NCBI GenBank assembly: GCA_022843445.1
Contig: JALHNS010000009.1
Location: forward strand, 1-44,773
DNA from: Gemmata sp.
GTDB lineage: Bacteria; Planctomycetota; Planctomycetia; Gemmatales; Gemmataceae
DNA: 44,773 nucleotides
Direction of reading: 5' to 3'
In this document: piece after piece, positions 9,477 to 19,354 of the stretch
Layout of the letters: each line of letters starts with the position of its first letter
Numbering within the stretch: position 1 is the first letter of the stretch
Position numbers and translations under genes: made by a program
Notes under the pieces: generated by a model
What the model was told of the DNA's origin: nothing
Database searches by the model: none
The model's input: the letters and a program-made list of their open reading frames with translations, nothing else

Positions 9477-10103
9477 ATGATCCGCTGGACCGCACTGGCC
9501 GCGTTCGCGGTCGCGCTCACCGGGGCCGCGCTCGTCGCCGGCTCGAACCGCGAAGACGCGCCCAAGCCGGAAAAGGCCGCGAAGCCCGCCGGGACTACCG
9601 GCTTCTTCAACATGGCGAAGGTGATGCGCGAGAGCAAGCGCGCCAAGAACGAAGCCGAGAAGCTGAACGCCAAGCGCGGCCGCGCCACGATCAACCTGCA
9701 AGTGATGCGCGCCAGCTACATCGACATGCAGGGGAAAGTGGTCAACGCGGCCGGCAAGGAAAAGGAAGAACTGAGCGCCGAGATGATCAAGTTGGCCCGC
9801 AAGATCGAGGACGCGGACCGCGAGATTCAGAAGTCGCTGAACGACCGCGCGACGGCGATCATCAGCAAGATTCACGACGAGATGCGCGACACCGTGGCGG
9901 GCATCGCGAAGGAGAACGGCCTGCTCGCGGTGCTCGCGTACCCGGACGCCGCCACGCCCGAAGACGAGAACAACCCGATGGTGAAGGAACTGCGGCTGAA
10001 GCCGCCCGCGGCGCAACCGTTCTACGTCGATCCGTCCGTCGACTTCACCGACGAGCTCGTGAAGCGGCTGAACGCGAAGTACGCGGCCGAAGTGGACGAG
10101 TAA
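9477..10103 (+). CDS. OmpH/Skp-family periplasmic chaperone-like protein
   Basis: A 208-residue protein with a signal peptide (MIRWTALAAFAVALTGAAL). Its helical, charged core (NMAKVMRESKRAKNEAEKL, then EKEELSAEMIKLARKIEDA) fits the OmpH/Skp family, whose trimers hold unfolded outer-membrane proteins in the periplasm. The motif GFFNMAKVM corresponds to the family's start of the mature domain (usually 'iavvdm..v'). It continues to a beta segment near 140 (GLLAVLAYPDA). GGAGGGA lies 7-8 bases upstream of ATG at 9477. The gene is divergent from the LRR gene, and the next gene encodes a beta-barrel outer-membrane protein, a plausible client, though the two are separated by a repeat element. Family assignment is by pattern only. 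Confidence 0.75.
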   Translation: MIRWTALAAFAVALTGAALVAGSNREDAPKPEKAAKPAGTTGFFNMAKVMRESKRAKNEAEKLNAKRGRATINLQVMRASYIDMQGKVVNAAGKEKEELSAEMIKLARKIEDADREIQKSLNDRATAIISKIHDEMRDTVAGIAKENGLLAVLAYPDAATPEDENNPMVKELRLKPPAAQPFYVDPSVDFTDELVKRLNAKYAAEVDE

Positions 10104-10106
10104 GGG

Positions 10107-10348
10107 AAGTGATGAGTGATGCGGGATGAGGACTGATACCAAATCGGGTGGATTCGTAACTGTAGCCGGCCTCTGTGAGACCGGAGCTACCTTCGTCCTA
10201 CAGCACCGGGGTCACAGACCCCGGCTACAGAACGGAAACGAATCAACCGGACTTGGTTTGAGTCGTGAATTCACCAGTGGGGTGAGCGCCTCAGTACGGA
10301 GCTGTGAACAGACCGCTCATCACTCAGTCCTCATCACTCGCTACTGGT
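10107..10348. repeat. Nested inverted-repeat element (about 240 bp)
   Basis: Three nested pairs of inverted arms fill this gap. The outer pair has arms made of a degenerate GTGATGA word and shares an exact 12-mer (GATGAGGACTGA at 10125-10136 against 10324-10335). A middle pair lies at about 10140-10158 and 10240-10260 (around ATTCGT and ACGAAT). The inner 25-base arms, 10160-10184 and 10206-10230, match at about 21 positions and themselves contain palindromic CCGG..CCGG words. Nothing in it looks coding. It begins 4 bases after the ompH-like stop codon. It could be a small non-autonomous mobile element or a structured 3' end. Confidence 0.75.
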
Positions 10349-10377
10349 AAGCGGTAGCGGTTTTGTCGGTTTTGCGC

Positions 10378-10405
10378 TTGCACTGGTCCGGCGCGCCGGT
10401 TATGT
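10378..10405 (+). promoter_or_regulatory. Possible promoter for the outer-membrane protein gene
   Basis: TTGCAC (10378-10383) and TTATGT (10400-10405) are 16 bases apart, 50 bases before the ATG at 10455. It is a moderate match only, chosen because it follows the repeat element directly. Confidence 0.35.
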
Positions 10406-10454
10406 GCCCCCGCAATCGGTCGGATTCAGACATGCCGTTTCGGGGGAATCGGCC

Positions 10455-11621
10455 ATGGCGCACGGACGCATGGGCTTGGGGGTCGCACTTCTGTTCACCC
10501 TCGCGGGGACTGCGTCCGCGCAACCGGGGGCGTTTTTGCCACCGGGTGCGCCCGCTCCGTCGCCCGCGAGCGAGTTGCGCTCCATCGCGGGGCCGGCGGA
10601 CGCGCCGATGAAGGACCTGACCCCGCACGGGTTCGGCGACATCGTGCCGCACGACAAGCACGGCGGCGGCCACGGGGGCGGGGGCCACGGGGGCGGTCAC
10701 GGGGGCGGCCACGCCGAACCGGGCGAGTTTATGACCCCGTTCATCCCGCACCACGGCGGCTGGTACGCCGAGGGCGAGTTCCTGCTGATGCGGCCGCGGA
10801 ACACGGACCTCGATTTCGCCATCCGGGACGCCGACGCGGGCCTGCAGACCAACGGCCCCATCGGCATCAACAAGTACGGTCAGGGCACCGGGCTGCGGGC
10901 CGAGTTCGGCTACCGCTGGGGCGAGGGCAAGTGGGAGAGCGCGTTCGCGTACACCTACGTGAACGCGGGCGGCGACACCACCTTCAACGCCGGGGCCGGC
11001 GGGCAACTGCTGCCGACGCTCACGCGCCCCGGCCTCACGGACCGCGCGCTCACCGCGACCGCGAACGTCGATCTGGACTACTCGCTGTTCGACGCCCTCG
11101 TGGCGCGGCGCGTGCTGCTCGACGAGCACTTCGGCGTGCGGTTCATCGGCGGCGTCCGGTTCTCCGACATCCGCCAAGTGCAGAACGTGTTCTACGACGG
11201 CAACGACGCGCGCCGGGCGCAAGTGAACAGCCGCTCGCGGTTCACCGGGGCCGGCCCGATCGTCGGGCTGGAGAGCGTGCTGGTGGGGCCGATGGGGTTC
11301 CACTTCTACTCGCGCGCCACCGCCGGGCTGCTCACCGGCAACAGCCGCAACGGCCTGATCGAAACCAACGACGGCGGCCAAACGCCCTACGTCAACACGA
11401 GCTACGACCTGCGCAAGGTGGTGCCGATGACCGCGGTGGCGGTCGGGGCCGGGTGGCAGTACCGCAGCATCGCGATCCGCGGCGGCTACGAGCTGACGCA
11501 CATGCAGGGCGTGTTCGAGCGCCCGCGGTTCACCGACGACGTGTCGGCCGGGAAGGTCATCACGCGCCCGTCGAACCTGTCGCTGGAAGGGTTCTTCTTC
11601 CAGATGGCGTTCGGGTTCTAA
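10455..11621 (+). CDS. Beta-barrel outer-membrane protein (Lpg1974/BBP7-like)
   Basis: A 388-residue exported protein. It has a signal peptide (LGVALLFTLAGTASAQ) and a proline-rich linker, then a striking His/Gly run (HGGGHGGGGHGGGHGGGH) at about residues 70-87. From about residue 105 (GGWYAEGEFLLMRPRN) to the end it shows alternating beta-strand patterns: ERRWGEGKWE-type turns, SRSRFTGAGPIVGLES and RSIAIRGGYELTHMQG. It ends in an aromatic C-terminus (FFFQMAFGF), as outer-membrane barrels do. This resembles the Legionella Lpg1974 / planctomycete BBP7 family of predicted pore proteins. The His-rich run might bind metal (inference). ATG at 10455 is used because it starts the signal peptide and follows GGGGGA. 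Confidence 0.8.
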   Translation: MAHGRMGLGVALLFTLAGTASAQPGAFLPPGAPAPSPASELRSIAGPADAPMKDLTPHGFGDIVPHDKHGGGHGGGGHGGGHGGGHAEPGEFMTPFIPHHGGWYAEGEFLLMRPRNTDLDFAIRDADAGLQTNGPIGINKYGQGTGLRAEFGYRWGEGKWESAFAYTYVNAGGDTTFNAGAGGQLLPTLTRPGLTDRALTATANVDLDYSLFDALVARRVLLDEHFGVRFIGGVRFSDIRQVQNVFYDGNDARRAQVNSRSRFTGAGPIVGLESVLVGPMGFHFYSRATAGLLTGNSRNGLIETNDGGQTPYVNTSYDLRKVVPMTAVAVGAGWQYRSIAIRGGYELTHMQGVFERPRFTDDVSAGKVITRPSNLSLEGFFFQMAFGF

Positions 11622-11648
11622 GCGCACCGGCGTGCCGGGCGTAACGGC

Positions 11649-11670
11649 GCGGGGGGCGTTCGCCCCCCGC
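11649..11670 (+). terminator. GC-rich hairpin after the outer-membrane protein gene
   Basis: A 9-bp perfect stem (GCGGGGGGC / GCCCCCCGC) with a 4-base GTTC loop lies 27 bases after the stop codon at 11621. It lacks a T-run but is the only strong hairpin in the 132-base gap, so it is the likely transcript end. Confidence 0.55.
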
Positions 11671-11753
11671 GTTCGCGCGCGCGGCGCGTTGCGTGAGGCG
11701 CGCGCGGGTGGTACAACCGTGGCGTCCGCCCCCGCCTCTGGGAGCCCGCGCCG

Positions 11754-13631
11754 ATGCCCGTCCTCGAAGTCGTCACCCTCGTTCCCGCTCGCGGACCGGG
11801 CGAGAAGCCGCCCGCGTTCCCGCCCGGCGAGTACCGGCTGTACCGCGAGTTGCCGCCGGATCTCGAGTTGCGGCTCGGGCGCGACGAGAAGTACGACGTG
11901 GCGGTGCCCGAAGACGACGAAGTGTCGCGGTTCAACGCCATCCTGAAGGTGGCGGGCACGGACCTGCTCGTGGAGCGCCGCGGCATCCTGCCGGAGTTCC
12001 CCGACCCGCCGGCCGCGATCTACTACCACGGCAAGCCGCTGGGCAGCTTCACCCTGCGGCTGAACGAATCGTTCCAAATCGGGCGCACCACGTTCACGCT
12101 GCGCGCGTCGGCGGTGCCGCTGCCGCCGAAGTTGGACGGCACCGCGCCGCAGCAGGTGCAAACCCGCGCGCGCGAGGAGCTGCAGCGCACCGCGTTCGCG
12201 GACCAGCACTTGGCCACCAAGCTGTACCCGATTTGGGGCCGCCTCGGGGCGTACACGGAAGAGAGCGGCCTGTTCGACCGCATGGTCACCGAGCTGCACA
12301 ACGCGCTGCCGCGGGTGCAGGCGGTGGCGGTGGTGCTGCGCCCGGACGTGTGCCCGACCGGGCCGGGCGGCGACGTGGAGGTGCAGGTGCTCGCGGCCAA
12401 GTCGCACGGGCCGGCGAAGGGCGAGGCGTTCCGCCCGTCGCGCAAGCTGGTGAAGGCCGCGGTGTGCGACCACTTCAAGAGCTGCCGCTACGAGTGGCCC
12501 ACCGACGCGAACGCGGCCACCGACATGACGCTGACCGGCCACATCGCGCGGCAACCGGACACCGCGCCGTGGGCCGTGTGCACGCCGTTCCAAGACGGGT
12601 CGAACTTCGCGCTCTACCTGACCGGCGTCGAACCGCACGCGCCCGGCTCGCCGCTCGCGCGCGCGGTGCAAGACGACTACCAGAAGTTCGCCGAAGTGGC
12701 GGTGCAGATGGCCGAGTCGGTGCGCGACACGATCCGGCTCAAGCGCAAACTGGCCCTCGCCGAGCTGGCGTGGCCCACGCCGCTGCGCAAGCGGCTCGAC
12801 GACCCGGACAAGTTCGGCGAGCAGTTGCGCAGCGCCCACAAGACCCAGATCACGGTGCTGTTCTGCGACCTGCGGGGCTACAGCCGCTACGCGGAGCAAA
12901 TGGGCGACGACCTGCACGCGTCGTTCGCCCCGGTCCAGCGGGCGCTGGAGGTGATGAGCGCCGCGGTCACGTTCAACCGGGGCATCGTGGCCGGGTTCCG
13001 CGGCGACGCGGTGCTCGGGTTCTGGGGCTGGCCCGAACCGCTCGACGACCAGATCGAGCGCGCCGCGTCCGCCGCGCAGAGCATCTTCGAGCAGTTGTGG
13101 GGCACCATCATCGACCGCCGGTGCGGGCTGGGCCTGACGCACGGCACCGCGCTGGTGGGCCGCCTCGGCGCGCTCGATCTGGCCCCGGTGGACCTGTACG
13201 GCCCGGTGGTGAACCTCGCGTTCCGGCTCGAAGAGATGACCAAGGCCTACGGCGTCGGCATCGTCGTGAGTGACGTCGTGGCCGCGCGGCTCCGCGCCGA
13301 CGGGAACCGCGACCGGTTCCGCCTGCGCGACCTCGGCACCGTGGTGCCCCGAGGGATGGCGAACCCGCTGACCGTGTCCGAGTTGGCCCCGAGCACGCCC
13401 ATCGCCAACTACGACTCGTGGCTCAACGGCCCGGCCTACGTCGGGCGGTTGCGCGCGTGGAACGAGGCGCTCAAGCGGTTCAACTCCGGCGACTGGGAAG
13501 ACGCGCACGCGCGCCTCGACGCGAACGAGTTCGCGGTCGATTCCGCGGCGCTGTACCTCAAGAAAGAGATGGACCTGTTGAACCGCAAGCGCCCGCCCGG
13601 CTGGAAGTTCACCCCGCGCAAACTCGACTGA
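11754..13631 (+). CDS. FHA-domain class III adenylate/guanylate cyclase-like protein
   Basis: A 625-residue cytoplasmic signalling protein. Residues about 30-125 look like a forkhead-associated domain (LRLGRDEKYDVAVPEDDEVS, then IGRTTFTLRA), which binds phosphothreonine. A middle region (about 155-345) resembles a GAF-type sensor. The C-terminal cyclase domain has both metal aspartates: Asp372 in LFCDLRGYS and Asp418 in FRGDAVLGFWG. It also has the substrate Asp480 in VDLYG and the transition-state pair Asn487/Arg491 in VNLAFRL. The purine-selecting lysine, normally four residues before the second Asp (KFIGD), is Gly414. It may therefore make a cyclic nucleotide with altered selectivity, or be weakly active. 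No transmembrane segment is seen. ATG at 11754 is the natural start. Confidence 0.85.
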   Translation: MPVLEVVTLVPARGPGEKPPAFPPGEYRLYRELPPDLELRLGRDEKYDVAVPEDDEVSRFNAILKVAGTDLLVERRGILPEFPDPPAAIYYHGKPLGSFTLRLNESFQIGRTTFTLRASAVPLPPKLDGTAPQQVQTRAREELQRTAFADQHLATKLYPIWGRLGAYTEESGLFDRMVTELHNALPRVQAVAVVLRPDVCPTGPGGDVEVQVLAAKSHGPAKGEAFRPSRKLVKAAVCDHFKSCRYEWPTDANAATDMTLTGHIARQPDTAPWAVCTPFQDGSNFALYLTGVEPHAPGSPLARAVQDDYQKFAEVAVQMAESVRDTIRLKRKLALAELAWPTPLRKRLDDPDKFGEQLRSAHKTQITVLFCDLRGYSRYAEQMGDDLHASFAPVQRALEVMSAAVTFNRGIVAGFRGDAVLGFWGWPEPLDDQIERAASAAQSIFEQLWGTIIDRRCGLGLTHGTALVGRLGALDLAPVDLYGPVVNLAFRLEEMTKAYGVGIVVSDVVAARLRADGNRDRFRLRDLGTVVPRGMANPLTVSELAPSTPIANYDSWLNGPAYVGRLRAWNEALKRFNSGDWEDAHARLDANEFAVDSAALYLKKEMDLLNRKRPPGWKFTPRKLD

Positions 13632-13637
13632 CACCCG

Positions 13638-13666
13638 TTGACAGATTTTGAACGCGAGTATACTAT
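13638..13666 (+). promoter_or_regulatory. Consensus sigma70 promoter with no coding gene directly after it
   Basis: TTGACA (13638-13643), a 17-base spacer, and TACTAT (13661-13666; overlapping TATACT) form one of the best promoters in the window. It starts 6 bases after the cyclase stop codon. Transcription would begin near 13674, about 375 bases before the next credible ATG. The spacer and leader resemble those of the promoter at 35234. Confidence 0.65.
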
Positions 13667-13673
13667 TCACACA

Positions 13674-13870
13674 TCTACCGCGCGAACCGGACGGCAGGGG
13701 CCAACGTTCGCGCGCGAACCGGGAAGCGGGGCCGAACCCGCCTTCGCGCCCTTTGGGCGCGCCCGGGTGCCGTCCGAGAACCCGAACCCACCGTTTGCCG
13801 CGCCGGGCTACCGCCCGTTCGCGGTAGCCACGTTTGGGCGGGCCGAAGGCGGTGCGCTGGCGCGTTCATC
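13674..13870 (+). ncRNA. Candidate structured non-coding RNA
   Basis: The transcript expected from the promoter at 13638 would fold into several clean stems. A 9-bp outer stem (13688-13696 with 13768-13776) encloses three hairpins: GTTCG/CGAAC at 13706-13719, GCGGG/CCCGC at 13726-13741, and a perfect 7-bp stem with a TTT loop at 13745-13761. After it comes a perfect 9-bp stem with a 6-base loop (GGCTACCGC/GCGGTAGCC, 13806-13829). An alternative 8-bp pairing joins 13739-13746 and 13844-13851 and could switch the fold. No reading frame here has a ribosome site. I do not recognise it as RNase P, SRP, tmRNA or 6S RNA. It could instead be a long structured leader of the gene at 14047. The 3' end is not defined. 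Confidence 0.45.
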
Positions 13871-14046
13871 CCAAAATGCCTGAAATTCTCACCCCGCGCC
13901 ACCGAATCTCCTGACGGAACTCTCACCGCGCGTTCAGTAACGGTTCACCCGCTTCTAACCGGTCGTCCGTTAAGGTGTGTATACAGCGACGGTATTCGGG
14001 ATTATCCCCCGGCGTACGGACGCGCTCATTCTTTCGGAGTTTCATT

Positions 14047-14283
14047 ATGCTCGCGACCCTCTCGTTCCTGTGCCCGCCGTTGGCGGTTTTGTTCGTCGCG
14101 CCCGCCGCGACCCCGAAGAGCGTGCTGCTGACGCTGTGCCTGTTCGTGCCCGGTGTTCTGCACGCGCGCCGCGTGGTGGAAGAGTACACGGTCGCCGCCC
14201 GGTACGCGCGGCTGCAATCGATTCTCGCGGAACGCGACCCCGATTCCGTGCGGGTGCGTGTGCCCGCCACGCAAACCGCCTGA
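14047..14283 (+). CDS. YqaE/Pmp3-like small membrane protein
   Basis: A 78-residue protein with two hydrophobic segments (about 3-20 and 25-42). The pattern is that of the YqaE/Pmp3 stress-linked membrane peptides: a PPLAV motif in the first segment and a PGVLHA motif at the end of the second. A charged tail follows (VVEEYTVAARYARLQSILAERD) that is longer than in the usual 50-60-residue members. ATG at 14047 follows CGGAG by 9 bases. The gene stands alone, with a terminator 27 bases downstream. It may be transcribed from the promoter at 13638 with a long leader, or from a weaker TATACA-containing site near 13980. The membrane-potential role known for Pmp3 is family knowledge; the role here is inferred. 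Confidence 0.6.
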   Translation: MLATLSFLCPPLAVLFVAPAATPKSVLLTLCLFVPGVLHARRVVEEYTVAARYARLQSILAERDPDSVRVRVPATQTA

Positions 14284-14309
14284 GTCCCCAGCCCGCCACA
14301 ACGGGTTCC

Positions 14310-14341
14310 AGCGCCGCGCACCTGCGCGGCGCTTTTCGTTT
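14310..14341 (+). terminator. Rho-independent terminator after the YqaE-like gene
   Basis: A perfect 10-bp GC stem (14310-14319 with 14324-14333; AGCGCCGCGC / GCGCGGCGCT) has a 4-base loop and is followed directly by TTTTCGTTT. It is the most classical terminator in the window. Confidence 0.85.
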
Positions 14342-14419
14342 GTGGCGCGACGGTTGCGACGCAGAAACGGTCGCCGAACCGCCCCCGCATTATTCGTCGC
14401 ACTTTTCTGCACTTTTCTG

Positions 14420-14447
14420 TTGCGTTCCGCTCGCGCCGCTTTACGAT
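14420..14447 (+). promoter_or_regulatory. Possible promoter for the respiratory operon
   Basis: TTGCGT (14420-14425) and TACGAT (14442-14447) are 16 bases apart. They lie in the 385-base gap between the terminator at 14310 and the first gene of the Act/cox cluster. The rest of the gap holds only a small hairpin (AGGCGGA/TCCGCCT, 14523-14542) and no reading frame with a ribosome site. Confidence 0.35.
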
Positions 14448-14668
14448 CTGGACTTTGTGAACAGAGCGGCAAAGTCGGTGGACACTTCCCCGCGGCCCTC
14501 GTAATCACAACACTGTCGCGGTAGGCGGACTCGTTTCCGCCTCTCCCCGCGTCACTCGAACGGCAGACAAGTGGGTTCCACCGGCGGCACGGGCGCTGTG
14601 AAGGCTCGTGCGGGACGCCGGTTATTGTGACGGAACCGAACCCCGGCCACACCGGACGGAGGCCTTCA

Positions 14669-15004
14669 GTGGAACACGCTCCCGCGCCCGCCGCCCCCGC
14701 CGCCGCGAGCGGCAAGCCGTCCCCGAACGATTCGTATCTGGCGCGCGGCATCGCCGGCGCGTCGGTCGGCCTCGGTTACTTCAGCGCCGTCGTGTTCTTC
14801 TGGACGCCGTTCTCCTCGATCCTCGCAACGGTCGGGCTGATTCTCGGCGCGTTCTCGGTCGGGCGCGGCGTGAAGGGCGGCTTGCGGGGCGAGAACTACG
14901 CGATGGTCGGCACGCTCCTGTGTTCGGCCAGTCTCGGGGTCTCGCTCACGCTCACGCAGTTCCTCCGCTACCTCCAGTGGGACAAGTTGCCGTACCTGTG
15001 GTGA
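14669..15004 (+). CDS. Small membrane protein leading the Act/cox cluster
   Basis: A 111-residue protein I do not recognise by name. After a Pro/Ala-rich N-terminus (about 30 residues) there are two closely spaced hydrophobic segments (GLGYFSAVVFFWTPFSSIL and LATVGLILGAFSV) and a third near 85-100 (GTLLCSASLGVSLTLTQFL). This resembles the DUF4190-like small membrane proteins. GTG at 14669 is chosen because GGAGG lies exactly 6 bases upstream; a GTG 14 codons earlier has no ribosome site. It ends 57 bases before actA and probably shares its transcript, which suggests a membrane role linked to the respiratory complex, but no function can be read from the sequence. Confidence 0.7.
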   Translation: MEHAPAPAAPAAASGKPSPNDSYLARGIAGASVGLGYFSAVVFFWTPFSSILATVGLILGAFSVGRGVKGGLRGENYAMVGTLLCSASLGVSLTLTQFLRYLQWDKLPYLW

Positions 15005-15061
15005 CGGCGGCGCGGACGCGGTTGTGATTCGGAGCGGACTCGAAGGACTAGGAGCGGGACC

Positions 15062-15754
15062 ATGGCGCAGATTTTCCCGAAGGCGCTGAACCCGATCGCC
15101 AAGATGCTCGTGCTCGGGCTCCCGCTGCTGGCGGGCGGCGCGGGCGTGACCGGCGCGGCGTTCTACCGGTCCGGCTACGCCACCGGCATTTACGAAGTGC
15201 CGCCGCAACCGGTCGCGTTCAGCCACGCGCACCACGTCGGGCAACTCGGCATCCACTGCGCGTACTGCCACACGAGCGTCGAGAAGTCCGGCTTCGCCAA
15301 CGTGCCGCCCACCAAGACGTGCATGAACTGCCACCAGCAGGTGTGGCGCGGCGCGGACATGCTCGGCGAGGTGCGCGAGAGCTACAAGACCGACAAGCCC
15401 ATCGTTTGGAACCGCGTCAACAACCTGCCGCACTACGCCTACTTCAACCACTCGATCCACTTGGCGAAGGGCGTCGGCTGCGTCTCGTGCCACGGCCAAG
15501 TGAACGAGCAGAACCTGACGATGCAGAGCAGCACGCTCCTCATGGAGTGGTGCATCGCGTGCCACCGCGCCCCGGAGAAGCACCTGCGCCCGCAAGCGGA
15601 GGTGTTCAACATGAAGTGGGAAGCGAGCCAGTACGGCACCAACCCGGATACCGGCAAGCCGTACACGCAGCGCGAACTCGGGCTGAAGCTCAAGAAGGAC
15701 TACCACGTCCGCGACGACGTGACGCTCACGAACTGCTCGATCTGTCACCGGTAG
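15062..15754 (+). CDS. actA: ActA, pentahaem cytochrome c subunit of Alternative Complex III
   Basis: A 230-residue membrane-anchored cytochrome c. One hydrophobic segment (about 14-35) acts as anchor or signal. Five CXXCH haem sites follow at 66-70 (CAYCH), 87-91 (CMNCH), 140-144 (CVSCH), 164-168 (CIACH) and 225-229 (CSICH), with extra histidines available as distal ligands (FSHAHH, FNHSIH). In Alternative Complex III this subunit carries electrons on the periplasmic face between the iron-sulfur subunit ActB and the monohaem ActE. It is the first act gene and is followed by actB after an 86-base gap that holds an inverted repeat. ATG at 15062 follows a GGAGCGGGACC ribosome region. Haem number and gene order fit the family. 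Confidence 0.94.
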   Translation: MAQIFPKALNPIAKMLVLGLPLLAGGAGVTGAAFYRSGYATGIYEVPPQPVAFSHAHHVGQLGIHCAYCHTSVEKSGFANVPPTKTCMNCHQQVWRGADMLGEVRESYKTDKPIVWNRVNNLPHYAYFNHSIHLAKGVGCVSCHGQVNEQNLTMQSSTLLMEWCIACHRAPEKHLRPQAEVFNMKWEASQYGTNPDTGKPYTQRELGLKLKKDYHVRDDVTLTNCSICHR

Positions 15755-15757
15755 TTG

Positions 15758-15833
15758 TTAGTCATCAGTTATCAGTTGTCGGCGCGCGGGCGACCGACAA
15801 CGACTCGGTGCCGAACTGAGAACTGACCACTGA
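15758..15833. repeat. Inverted repeat with CAGTTAT-type arms between actA and actB
   Basis: Twenty-base arms at 15758-15777 and 15814-15833 pair at 16 positions. Each arm is built of short degenerate words (CAGTTAT, CAGTTGT / AACTGAG, AACTGAC). An inner exact 8-bp pair (15775-15782 with 15794-15801) strengthens the fold. It fills nearly the whole gap between the actA stop codon and the actB ribosome site. Confidence 0.75.
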
Positions 15834-15840
15834 GGATGTG

Positions 15841-19209
<3,369 letters not shown>

Positions 19210-19337
19210 AAAAGGCAAAATGAAAAGGGAAAAATGACGGATCGCGCCCGCGGCACTTGGCGCGACCCGTCGGCGGAACAACAGAAAAGCGAAAAGGGCG
19301 GCCCCCTTTTGAACTTTTCATTTTGAATTTTGCACTG
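19210..19337. repeat. A/T-rich inverted repeat between actB and actC
   Basis: A-rich words after the actB stop codon (around 19210-19236) are mirrored by T-rich words before actC (19307-19336). They include an exact 12-mer pair (CAAAATGAAAAG at 19216-19227 against 19314-19325). Inside lies a GC hairpin, 19236-19248 with 19259-19271, paired at 12 of 13 positions. The A/T-rich arms contrast sharply with the surrounding GC-rich operon. Confidence 0.75.
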
Positions 19338-19354
19338 GATAAGAGGGGGTTGAC

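Noticed and set aside
10341-13670. Long open frame on the minus strand opposite the barrel and cyclase genes
   Set aside because: It is the mirror of GC-rich codon use in the plus-strand genes, rich in Arg, Val, His and Gly without any domain. The same holds for the long frames opposite actB (15772-19281) and opposite the minus-strand genes (3157-6045).
13638-13883. 81-codon plus-strand frame after the cyclase gene
   Set aside because: Its start lies inside the -35 box of the promoter, it has no ribosome site, and the sequence forms RNA stems instead.
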